Source of the DNA: Verrucomicrobiota bacterium
Lineage (GTDB): Bacteria > Verrucomicrobiota > Verrucomicrobiia > JADLBR01
DNA length: 64,000 nucleotides
Assembly: GCA_029560585.1 (NCBI GenBank)
Contig: JAKQKQ010000041.1
Location: forward strand, 1 to 64,000
Direction of reading: 5' to 3'
Shown here in pieces: positions 46,287 to 55,672 of this stretch; position 1 is the stretch's first letter, and every line of letters begins with the position of its first letter. The notes under the pieces are model-generated. The model had not been told where the DNA came from and ran no database searches. It saw only the letters and a list, made by a program, of their open reading frames with translations. A program made the position numbers and the translations under genes.

Positions 46287-46518
46287 TTTTCGGGCCGCTA
46301 GAGCCACCCGGCCGTGACGGATGTGACGCTGTGACGCCGATCCGGGTAAAAGTCCCCATAGAAATCTCCCCGCGGGACTTTACCCATTTTGCCGTCATTC
46401 CGTCACGGGCGTCACCTTCTCCCGGGACGGCTGTGGCCGGGCGGCATCTTCGCGCCTGGGGTGGTGCGGGGTCTGGCTCCATTCAAATCCGTCAGGTCTT
46501 GCGGATTTGGCGCGCCCC

Positions 46519-47379
46519 TCAATCGAAGGTGTGGAAGTCCCAGTGTCCGGAGAAGCCGGCCACGCTGCAACGGCCCGCGGGGCGTGTGGCGATGGGCGGC
46601 GGGAGCCTCTCGGCGGCGGCGGCGCTCAGGAGCCTGGGGAGGCCGAGGTCTTTGGCGAGCTTCTCCATGCGGAAGGCGAAGTTGACCTCCGGGCCGATGA
46701 CGACCTCGCCGCTGAGCTGCCCGGAGAAGGTGGCCACGCCGTGGTGGAGGATGAAGCGGAAGTGGGGCTGGCCGTCCTGGAGGGCGCGCAGGCCCAGGGC
46801 GGCGCGCGCGACCCTCTCGGCGCTGCCCTCGCGGCACGGCCAGTAGGCGAAGAAGCCGTCGCCGAGGAACTTGTTGAGGGTGCCGGCCTCCCCCTCGACC
46901 GCGGCGCGGCAGGAGGCGATCCAGTGGCCCACCATCTTGCCCAGCGGCGCGGGCTCCATGGCGCGGCTCATGGCGCTGTAGCCCTCGATGTCGGCCACCA
47001 GGAACCAGCAGGTGCGCTGGCGTATGTCGATGGCGGTGCCCGCCGGCGAGCCGTGCCCCGGCACCGGGGTCTGGGAGACGCCGCTCTGGCGGAACAGGAA
47101 CGACTCGTCGCCCAGCCCGATGCGGTCCCCGTCGTGCAATGGCATGGGGCGCACCAGGGGCTGGCCGTTGACGTAGGTGCCGTTCTGACTGCCCATGTCC
47201 GCGATCCAGAACTCCGACGGGCCCTGCCTGTGGATGGAGGCGTGGTGCCGGGAGATCTTCTCGGAGGAGAGCACCAGGTCGTTCTCCTCGGCGCGGCCCA
47301 TCGACAGGCGGTCGACGACCGGAAGGGAGTGGCCGGAGGGGGCCTCGATCCACGCCGAGAGCTTGGGGGCGTCGGCCAT
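46519..47379 (-). CDS. FHA domain / class III adenylate-guanylate cyclase fusion
   Basis: 286 aa, soluble, start ATG 47379 behind AAAGG. Residues about 20-95 are an FHA domain (GRAEENDLVLSSEKISRHHASI, MGSQNGTYVNG), which binds phosphothreonine. Residues about 120-285 are a class III nucleotidyl cyclase: FLVADIEGYS and KFLGDGFFAYW carry the two metal Asp residues and the Lys; a late VNFAFRMEKLAK helix follows. It should make a cyclic nucleotide when recruited to a phosphorylated partner. The gene is divergent from two Ser/Thr kinases with 128 bp between starts, so the kinases are the obvious partners (inference). Confidence 0.85.
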   Translation of the reverse strand: MADAPKLSAWIEAPSGHSLPVVDRLSMGRAEENDLVLSSEKISRHHASIHRQGPSEFWIADMGSQNGTYVNGQPLVRPMPLHDGDRIGLGDESFLFRQSGVSQTPVPGHGSPAGTAIDIRQRTCWFLVADIEGYSAMSRAMEPAPLGKMVGHWIASCRAAVEGEAGTLNKFLGDGFFAYWPCREGSAERVARAALGLRALQDGQPHFRFILHHGVATFSGQLSGEVVIGPEVNFAFRMEKLAKDLGLPRLLSAAAAERLPPPIATRPAGRCSVAGFSGHWDFHTFD

Positions 47380-47507
47380 GATCGACGACCTTTATCGGAA
47401 TGCGCGGCCGACCAGAAGCCGAAAGTGGGCGCCGCTGGCCAGAATTTTCTCGGCTTGGAGGGGGGCGGGGCGCATAACTTGCGGCGCATGGAGGAGGGCG
47501 GCTGACG

Positions 47508-49598
47508 ATGGCCGAGGCGACGAGCGGAGGAGGCGGGACCTACATCGACCCGCTGGTGGGGGCCCGGCTCGGGGGCTACCTGATCGAGGCGCCGCTGGGG
47601 CGCGGCGCGATGGGGGCGGTCTACCGGGCGGTGCAGATGTCGCTCAACCGCCGGGTGGCGCTCAAGGTGATGGTCTCGCACCTCTCGGGGCGGGCGGACC
47701 TGGTGGCGCGTTTCCGCAGGGAGGCGATGGCGGCCGCCGCGCTGAACCACCCGAACATCGTCCAGGTGCATGATTTCGGGGAGGACGGGGGGGTCTGCTT
47801 CTACGTGATGGAGCTGATCGACGGGCTCAGCCTCGGGGACTACCTCAACCGCGGCGAGAGGTTCAGCGAGCGGGAGCTGATCGAGGTGGGCCGCGAGGTG
47901 ACGCTGGCGTTACAGGCCGCGCACGAGGCGGGGATCATCCACCGCGACATCAAGCCCGACAACCTCATGCTCAACGGCGCGGGGATGGTGAAGCTCGCCG
48001 ACCTGGGGCTGGCCCGGGTCCACGACCTGGACAGCGACGTGGCGCTGACCCTGAGCGGGGTGAGCATGGGCACGCCCCTGTACATGTCCCCGGAGCAGGC
48101 GCAGGGGGAGAAGACCGTCGACCACCGCGCGGACTTCTACGCGCTGGGGGCGACATTGTTCCATCTGGCCACGGGCCGCGTGCCCTTCGAGGGGCAGACC
48201 GCCGGGGCGATACTGGGCAGGCAGCTGGCCGGCCACGTGCCCGCGGCGCGGGCGTTCAGCCCGTCGCTGGGGCAGGGCTTCTCGGACCTGCTGCGCTGGA
48301 TGATGGCCACGCACCCGGTCAATCGCCCGAACACCCACGCGCAGATCCTGGAGGCGCTGGAGCGCTGCCTCGCCGACGCGATCCGCAGGGAGAGCGCGGG
48401 CTCGTTGGGCACCTCGCGCATCGTGTCCAGCACCGTGGCGCCCGCACCCAGGCCCGAGATGCCGGCCAAGCAGGTGGAGGTGTTCGTCAAACAGGGCAAG
48501 GGCTGGCCGATATGGGCCGGCTGCGGGGCCGCGTTCGCGGCGATACTGGTGGCCGGGTGGTTCGCGACACGGCCGGCGGCTGAACCGGTGCAGGTTTCAA
48601 CCACGAAGGACGCGGAGATCACGAAGCCGGTACAAGCGATGCCGGCCGCCGCCGCTTCGGCGCCCGCCCCAGTGGAGGAGTTGAAGATCCTGGGCGATCT
48701 CGCCAGGTTGCCCGCGGCACCTCCGACACCGCCTCCCGCGGCGGCATCACCGGCGGCCATGCCGGTGGCGCAAGAAGCGGAGAAGAAGCCGGAGGCGGCC
48801 GCGCCGACACCGCCACCGGTGATGCCTGCTTCCACGGCGGCCAAGCCGCTGGCCACGCCCCAGGAGCTGATGTCGGCGACGAAGGAGAGGCCCTTCGTCA
48901 ATTCCCTCGGGATGAAGTTCGTCCCGATCCCGGGGACGAAGGTGCTGTTCTGCATCTGGGAGACGCGGGTGAGGGATTTCGAGGCGTTCCTGAAGGAGAG
49001 CGGGTACAAATGGGATTTCAAGCCGCCCTTCGAGCAGACGCCAGACCATCCCGCGGTGGCAATCTCGTGGGACGACGCCAAGGCGTTTTGCGCGTGGCTG
49101 GGCGCGAAAGAGGGGCTGGAGTACCGCCTGCCGACCGACGAAGAGTGGCACGCAGCCGCCGGGAAGGACGAGTTCCCATGGGGCGACGACTGGCCGCCGC
49201 CCGAAGGCATCGGGAATTTCGCGGGCGAAGAGTTGAAGCAGGCGGGCTTCAAGGGTCCGGTCCTTGAGGGCCACCGCGACGACCATCCGTGGACCGCGCC
49301 GGTTGGCAGCTACAAGCCGAATAGGGACGGATTGTATGATTTCGTGGGCAATGTCCAAGAGTTTAACGAGGATTGGTACACGGAAGCCACTTACAACAGA
49401 CACATGAAAGCCAAAGGGTTTCCGCCATTCGCCGACCAGGTGGCGGACTACAAGACCGGCACCGTTCGCAAGGTGAATCGGGGCGCGTGCTGGCGGTCTC
49501 CGTATCGCAGTGATTTCCCCGTGGACAGTTGCTACTCGGGTACTCCTGACATGCGTCGCGATACTGTCGGTTTCCGCTGCGTCCTAGTGCTGCCGTAG
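47508..49598 (+). CDS. Ser/Thr protein kinase - TM - SUMF1/FGE-fold protein
   Basis: 696 aa. GGAGGAGGG lies ten bases before ATG 47508. Kinase domain at about 22-285: GRGAMGAVYRA (P-loop), ALKVM (Lys), HRDIKPDNLMLN (about 145), ADLGLARV in place of DFG and MSPEQA. A membrane helix (AGCGAAFAAILVAGWFA, about 335-350) is followed by an Ala/Pro-rich linker of about 100 residues. Residues about 455-696 are a SUMF1/FGE-sulfatase fold (NSLGMKFVPIPG, YRLPTDEEW, FVGNVQEF, VGFRCVLV). The Cys pair required for formylglycine formation is missing, so the domain is probably a C-type-lectin-like binding scaffold. Confidence 0.85.
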   Translation: MAEATSGGGGTYIDPLVGARLGGYLIEAPLGRGAMGAVYRAVQMSLNRRVALKVMVSHLSGRADLVARFRREAMAAAALNHPNIVQVHDFGEDGGVCFYVMELIDGLSLGDYLNRGERFSERELIEVGREVTLALQAAHEAGIIHRDIKPDNLMLNGAGMVKLADLGLARVHDLDSDVALTLSGVSMGTPLYMSPEQAQGEKTVDHRADFYALGATLFHLATGRVPFEGQTAGAILGRQLAGHVPAARAFSPSLGQGFSDLLRWMMATHPVNRPNTHAQILEALERCLADAIRRESAGSLGTSRIVSSTVAPAPRPEMPAKQVEVFVKQGKGWPIWAGCGAAFAAILVAGWFATRPAAEPVQVSTTKDAEITKPVQAMPAAAASAPAPVEELKILGDLARLPAAPPTPPPAAASPAAMPVAQEAEKKPEAAAPTPPPVMPASTAAKPLATPQELMSATKERPFVNSLGMKFVPIPGTKVLFCIWETRVRDFEAFLKESGYKWDFKPPFEQTPDHPAVAISWDDAKAFCAWLGAKEGLEYRLPTDEEWHAAAGKDEFPWGDDWPPPEGIGNFAGEELKQAGFKGPVLEGHRDDHPWTAPVGSYKPNRDGLYDFVGNVQEFNEDWYTEATYNRHMKAKGFPPFADQVADYKTGTVRKVNRGACWRSPYRSDFPVDSCYSGTPDMRRDTVGFRCVLVLP

Positions 49599-49607
49599 TT
49601 CCCGCCC

Positions 49608-52600
49608 ATGAACCCCGATCCTCGCCCCGATCCGCTGGCAGGCACGCAGCTGGGGGATTTCGTGATCGAGGGCCTGGTGGGCAAGGGGGCGATGGGCGCG
49701 GTCTACCGGGCGCGGCAGATCAGCCTCGGCCGTCCCGTGGCCCTCAAGGTGATGCGGCCGGAGTTCGCCGCGGAGGAGGAGATGGTGGCGCGCTTCCGGC
49801 GCGAGGCGCGGGCCGCCGGCGCGATCTCCCACCCGCACCTGATCGGGATCTACTCGTTCGGGCAGGAGGGCGAGACCTGCTTCTTCGCGATGGAGCTGGT
49901 GGAGGGCCAGAGCCTGCGGGCGCACCTCAAGCGGGGGGAGCGCTTCACGGAGGCGGAGTGCCTGGAGATCGGCCGGCAGGTCCTGGCCGGGCTGCGGGAG
50001 GCGCACCGCGCGGGCATCGTTCACCGCGACATCAAGCCCGACAACCTCATGCTCGATGATCGCCACCAGGTCCGGGTGGCCGATCTCGGGCTGGCGCGGG
50101 TGGCGGGGCCGGAGTCGGGCCTTGCGGTGACGATGACGGGGATGATGATGGGCACGCCGCTCTACATCGCCCCGGAGCAGGCCGAGGGCCGGCGGGAGGT
50201 GGACTACCGGGCCGACTTCTACGCGCTCGGGGCCACGCTTTACCATCTCGCCACGGGCAGGCCGCCCTACGACGGATCCTCGGGGGTGGAGGTGATCGGC
50301 AAGCACCTCCATGCGCCGGTGCCCGACGCGCGGGCGAGCAACTCGGGGCTGAGCAGGCCGTTCGCCGAGCTGTTGAAGAGACTCATGGCGAAAAAGCCGG
50401 AGGATCGGCCGCAGAAACACTCGGAGATCGAGCGGGAGCTGGATCGGTGCGGGGCGCTCCTGGCCGAGGAGTACAAGGAGCAGTCGCGGATCGCGAGAAG
50501 CGCGGCGCTCAAGGTGGTGAAGCGCTCGTGGGTGGACGAGCCGGTGACGTGGATCGCCGCGGCGGTGGTTGCGGTGGTGCTGGTGGCCGGGGGGTTCCTT
50601 TACCCGCATCTCTCGAAGGGGCCGGATGCGGACGCGGTGCTGGGGATGGGATCTACGATGGCCGATGGAAGATTGCCGACCGGGGATGGAACCACGAAGG
50701 GCACGAAGGACACGACCCCTGAAAGTTCAAGCTCGAGATTCTCTAGCCCCGCGCCGGTAGCCTCCAGCCTGATAGCGGCGACGAAGGACAAGCCCTTCGT
50801 CAATTCCCTCGGCATGAAATTCGTGCCGATGCCGGGAACGAAAGTGCTCTTCAGCATCTGGGAGACCCGCGTCCGGGACTTCGAGGCGTTCGTCAAAGAG
50901 ACCGGCTACAACTGGAACGAGAAACTGACTTTCAAACAATCCCCCGATGATCCGGTGGTGAAAGTGTCCTGGGACGATGCAAAGGCATTCTGTGAATGGC
51001 TGAGCAAGAAGGAGGGGAAGCAGTACCGCCTGCCGACCGACGAGGAGTGGAGCGCTGCGGCGGGCGGCGCGGCATACCCGTGGGGTCACGAGTGGCCGCC
51101 GCCGCCGGGGACGGGGAATTTCCCGGGGGAGGAGTCGAAGCTCGGCGAACCTGACGATCCGAAGGACGAATGGATGACGGAGGGCTACCGCGACGAGCAT
51201 CCGCGCACCGCGCCGGTGGACAGCTACAGGGCGGTCCCCTGCGGCTTGTACCATCTAGTCGGCAACGCATGGGAATGGTGCGAGGACTGGTTTGATCAGG
51301 GGATCCTGAAGAAGCACCGGGCCGCCGGGCCATATGAGCCGAAGCCGGAGGATCTGGCCGACATCATGAGGGGCGACGTGCGCAAGGTACTGCGTGGCGG
51401 CTCGTGGCTCCATGGCCGTCGCGACAATCTGCGCTCCTCGAACCGCCATCACACTCCCCCCGCCTCTCGGTTCATTGACAACGGTTTCCGGTGCGTGGTC
51501 GTGTCACCTTCATCGGCGGCGTTGCCAGCGGTAGCCCAAGCTCCCTCAACGCATGTGGCTCCCGAGGTCGCCTCCGCCACGAAGGAAAACCCCCTCGTCA
51601 ACTCCCTCGGCATGAGGTTCGTCCAGATCCCCGGAACGCAGGTCTTGTTCAGCATCTGGGAGACACGCGTCAAGGACTTCGGGACGTTCGTGAGCGAGAC
51701 AGGTTATGACTGGCACGAGAAACCGTCCTTCGAGCAGGGGCCGGATCATCCGGTGGTGCAGGTCTCCTGGAACGATGCCAAGGCGTTCTGCGACTGGCTC
51801 AGCAAGAAAGAGGGCAGGCAATATCGCCTTCCGACCGACGACGAGTGGGATGCGGCGGCGGGCAGTGCAATATACCCTTGGGGTGATGCGTGGCCGCCAC
51901 CGGCCGGGGCCGGAAATTTCGCGGGGGAAGAGTCAAAGCTGGGCCAGTCAGAGGATCCGAAGGATGAGTGGATGACAGAAGGTTATCGCGACGAGCATCC
52001 GCGCACCGCGCCAGTGGGCAGCTACAGGGCGCTCGAGTCCGGGTTGTACGATCTCTCCGGCAACGTTTGGGAATGGTGCGAGGATTGGTTCAACCAGAGA
52101 ATGTTGGAGAAGCGCTGGGCGGCTGGGTCGTATGAGCCTACGCCGGAGGATCTGGCCGACATCGTGAAGGGCGACGTGCGCAAGGAGTTGCGTGGCGGTT
52201 CCTGGCGCGCTGCGGATCGCCTCAGCCTGCGATCTTCGTACCGCGTTCACAATCCACAATCCCATCGGGCGTATAACGTCGGCTTCCGCTGTGTGGTGGT
52301 GGGTCCGGTGTCGGTAACATCACCGCCTGCTTCGGCCCTGTCGTCGGCGGTTTCCATCCCGACAGAAGCGACCAAAGACAAGCCATTCGTCAACTCGCTG
52401 GGCATGCGATTCGTCCCGGCGCACACGCCCGGGGTGCTGTTCTGCATCTGGGAGACGAGGGTGATGGATTTCGATGCGTTCGCCGGGGCCCGCGCCATGA
52501 CACCGGCAATCGGATGTGGGTCATGCGAGCCGATGGCTGGCAGGAGCGGGACGGGTACAGCTGGCGCAATCCGGGATTCGAGCAGGGCGCGGACCATCCG

Positions 52601-53170
52601 GTGGTCGGTGTGAACTGGGAGGATGCGAGGAGCTTCTGCGCGTGGCTGACGGACAAAGAGCGCCGCGAAGCGAGGATCGGGCCGGGCGACCAGTATCGTC
52701 TTCCCACAGACCATGAGTGGAGCATGGCGATGGGGATCGGGGCCAGGGAGGACCCGCGGGTGAGTCCGAAGGAAAAGGTCGGCAAGATCCTGGGCGTCTA
52801 TCCCTGGGGAACACAGTGGCCTCCGCCCAAGGGGGTGGGTAACTACGCGGGTCAGGAATCGCGGATCGGCCAGGAACCGAGTTCCTGGGGAAGCATCGAT
52901 GAGTATCGCGATGGGTTCTCAAGGACTGCCCCGGTGGGAAGTTTTCCGCCAAACGTGCTGGGGCTTCATGATATGGGAGGCAACGTCTGGGAGTGGTGCG
53001 AGGACCTCTATGATCCCGGCCAAAAGGGTCGCGTGTTGCGCGGCGCCGCATGGAACAGCGACACCGAGACGATTCTGCGTTCGTCCGGCCGTGACGACGA
53101 TCTTCCCGGACGTCGGTATAGCAACCTCGGGTTTCGTTGCGTTCTGGCGCGCTCTTCATCCAACCCATAA
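49608..53170 (+). CDS. Ser/Thr kinase - TM - three SUMF1/FGE-fold domains, frameshifted
   Basis: Start ATG 49608, nine bases after the previous stop and coupled to it. Kinase about 13-285 (GKGAMGAVYRA, HRDIKPDNLMLD at 140, VADLGLARV), TM about 312-331, then SUMF1 domains at about 390-632, 656-898 and from about 920. The first frame ends at 52613; the third domain continues in another frame to 53170 (GWQERDGYSWRNPGFEQ, GGNVWEWCEDLY). The break fits loss of one G at the GGGG tract 52486-52489; with it the protein would be 1187 aa. All three domains lack the catalytic Cys pair (RGGSWLHGRRDN, RGGSWRAADRLS, RGAAWNSDTETI). Confidence 0.8.
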
Positions 53171-53356
53171 GGTTCTGCGGCGCCCTCACCAAAGACACAG
53201 GCAGTTGCCAGCACCGGAGCCTGCAAGGCCAATGCGGGTGGCTGGGACGAGCCCAGACCGATGCCGCCGTGTCACTGGAGTCCGGATTGAGGGAGCGGTT
53301 CGACATGAGTGGCGTGTCGCCCGACGGGGGGGAATTCCCGGCCCTCGAGCCGGCGT

Positions 53357-55672
53357 TCAGCGGGCAAGCGAATCGATCTGCTCCGATGTCAGGAACCAGC
53401 GTTTTCGGTCCGCCGCATGGCCGATGAGAGTATTCTTGTTGCGCAGGACGAGGGACTTGTAGAAACGGTCGGCCGCTTTCGGGTCGCGATACTTGAGCCA
53501 CGATCCGGCCTCGTTCAAAACACGCGCCAGTTCCACGGTATCGTCGGACAAGAGTCCGCCCGCTTCCCACGCCAGATCGGACGCGACGTATCGATAGTGA
53601 AACCGCTTCGCGGGAGAAACGCCATAGTGCCGGTGGCACCAGCTCTCGTCCGGGTGGACGCGTGGCACCGTTGCCCATGTTTGCCAAGATGCTATTTCTT
53701 CTCGCGGGCGTTGGGTCCGGAGCAGCCCGTCGGGCGAGCATCTCCGGTGCCGTTCGGGCAGGGTATCGGGGAACATGCCCTCTTGGCGGAAATTGTCCGG
53801 GGTCAGTTCGGCGCCGAACAGTTCCATGCCCAGGTGCCTGTGGATCTGGGCGGCGCACCACAGGTGCCCCGCGCGGCATTCATCACTTAGCCGTGCGTCA
53901 TGTCCCCGGCGAAACGACTGGACGTAGGCATCGAACGCCGGTCGAAGTTCGGGGGGATACCACAGCAGGGCATCCTTGAAGAACCGTTCGCGCGCGAGCC
54001 TGCGGGCAAGAAGATAGCGCAACCGCGATGCCCCGTCGCTCTGGTGCGGCGAAGAATCCCACCACGAGTGGACAGACTCGCGGGCCTTGTCCCATCTCTC
54101 CCCCTCAATCCATTCCCGGAGCTGCCGCCCGAATTCTGCGGTGTCCGTTTGGCCCACCCCTTTCGAGTCCGGGCGAGAACGGACATAACCCAGCAGTTCT
54201 TCTGCCGACATCAAGCGCTCGGCAACGTAGGCCGCGTCGCGCCAGTAACCGCTGGACAACAACCAGTCGAGCGCGCCGACGAAGCGTGCCATTGCCATGT
54301 GTGAGATGCCCGCGTCAACCGCCAACTGTTCTCTGCGAAACATCGCGGGATCTTCAACCGCTCCAGAATCGATATCTATATGCGGGGACAGTTTGACATC
54401 CGTGGTGCGATTGGTTCCCGCCGCGGCCACAAACAATCGCCGGGCTTCCTCGATGCGACCGTCTTGGAGGGCGATCTTGCCCGCCAGCCAGTTGCGGTCG
54501 GGTGATGGGGAGGGGGCCCGTTTGATCCATTGGCGCGCCTCCTCGTAGTCCCCGGCCGCATAGGCGGCCCAGGCAATGCGCAGGGCCTCGTCCTGGCCCA
54601 CTTCGATATGGGCCTTCGCCAACATGCCGATCCAGCGCATCGCCGGTCTGGCAGCGGCATTGATACCACCGGCCACATGCGGGGATTGGAACCGTTGGGG
54701 TAACACGTGAAGCGTCACGACCCGCCGGAACCAGGAATCCTGGGCGGCGACAAGGAGCCGGTCATCGTCTGCCTTGGCAAACAGATCCTTGATCACGGTA
54801 CGCAGGGAAACCAGCGCCATGTCTGCCGGTTTCCAGCGGCCTCCGTATTGGTTCGGGAGGGCGCGCACGGCGCCCGCGCGAGAGTAAAGAGTGTAGAGTG
54901 CCGCCGCTCGCTCGTAATTGCCGCGCTTCCACTCGGCGCGCGCCTCCCAGCCGTAACTCTCCGCGGCCAGCCGCTGGGGGTCTTCGGCTCCTGCTGCGGC
55001 GATTACGCGCACCTTTCTCAAGAATCCGACCGCGCGGGGCGGGTCGCCTGCGGTCAGCACCCGCCCGATCATATACGCCGCCCAAAGGCCGCGCTTCGCG
55101 CGCTCCGGCCCGGGCAAGGCCAGGATGGTTTCCCATTCCTTGACGGCTCGCATTGGGTCGCCAAGGCAAAACCATCTTACCCCGGCCACATAGTTCCGGA
55201 ATTCCGCCGGCCAAGACTCCGGAATGGATATCTCGCTGATCGTGGCGCGCAGGCGGGCGTCGGGCGCAGCGGTCCACTCGAAATTCCGCGGCAGTGCCTT
55301 TCGCAGGATGTCCCGGGTCCGGGAGTACTCCTGCAATGCCAGCCGAAGATTGTCGGCCGACACCCTCTGCTCGATCGCGCTTCGGAACTGTGCCAGATCG
55401 ATTTCGCTGATACTCGATTCGGCCGTTGGTGCGCGCGGCCCGGAATCTCCGGCGACGGGGAGCGAGAGTCCCGTTGCGAAATCCTCGGCCACCGTTGGCG
55501 GGTCGGGGATCGCCGCAAATTCAGTTGGGAAGTCAACCACCGGCGAGCGCAGCGCCACCGGTCCAACGAGCACACTCTCGATGTCAAAAGGTCCGCAGGC
55601 GCGACCGCTTTCCGCCTGCCAGAGCAGGCCACAGCAGACCACGGCCCCCGCGGCTCTGACACCCTTATTCAT
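53357..55672 (-). CDS. Secreted TPR-like protein of unknown function
   Basis: Start ATG 55672 overlaps the end of the DUF3142 gene by eight bases; 771 aa with a signal sequence (AAGAVVCCGLLWQAESGRAC) and a following CGPF that opens the mature part. The rest is helical with TPR-like pairs (GNYERAAALYTLYSRAGA, AAYAAGDYEEARQWIKRA, IALQDGRIEEARRLF). I do not recognise an enzyme. Overlap with the DUF3142 gene implies that the two products work together. Confidence 0.65.
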   Translation of the reverse strand: MNKGVRAAGAVVCCGLLWQAESGRACGPFDIESVLVGPVALRSPVVDFPTEFAAIPDPPTVAEDFATGLSLPVAGDSGPRAPTAESSISEIDLAQFRSAIEQRVSADNLRLALQEYSRTRDILRKALPRNFEWTAAPDARLRATISEISIPESWPAEFRNYVAGVRWFCLGDPMRAVKEWETILALPGPERAKRGLWAAYMIGRVLTAGDPPRAVGFLRKVRVIAAAGAEDPQRLAAESYGWEARAEWKRGNYERAAALYTLYSRAGAVRALPNQYGGRWKPADMALVSLRTVIKDLFAKADDDRLLVAAQDSWFRRVVTLHVLPQRFQSPHVAGGINAAARPAMRWIGMLAKAHIEVGQDEALRIAWAAYAAGDYEEARQWIKRAPSPSPDRNWLAGKIALQDGRIEEARRLFVAAAGTNRTTDVKLSPHIDIDSGAVEDPAMFRREQLAVDAGISHMAMARFVGALDWLLSSGYWRDAAYVAERLMSAEELLGYVRSRPDSKGVGQTDTAEFGRQLREWIEGERWDKARESVHSWWDSSPHQSDGASRLRYLLARRLARERFFKDALLWYPPELRPAFDAYVQSFRRGHDARLSDECRAGHLWCAAQIHRHLGMELFGAELTPDNFRQEGMFPDTLPERHRRCSPDGLLRTQRPREEIASWQTWATVPRVHPDESWCHRHYGVSPAKRFHYRYVASDLAWEAGGLLSDDTVELARVLNEAGSWLKYRDPKAADRFYKSLVLRNKNTLIGHAADRKRWFLTSEQIDSLAR

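Noticed and set aside
46519-53170. Diversity-generating retroelement reverse transcriptase near the kinase genes
   Set aside because: No frame in the window shows reverse transcriptase motifs. Only the target-like variability is reported, as a hypothesis.
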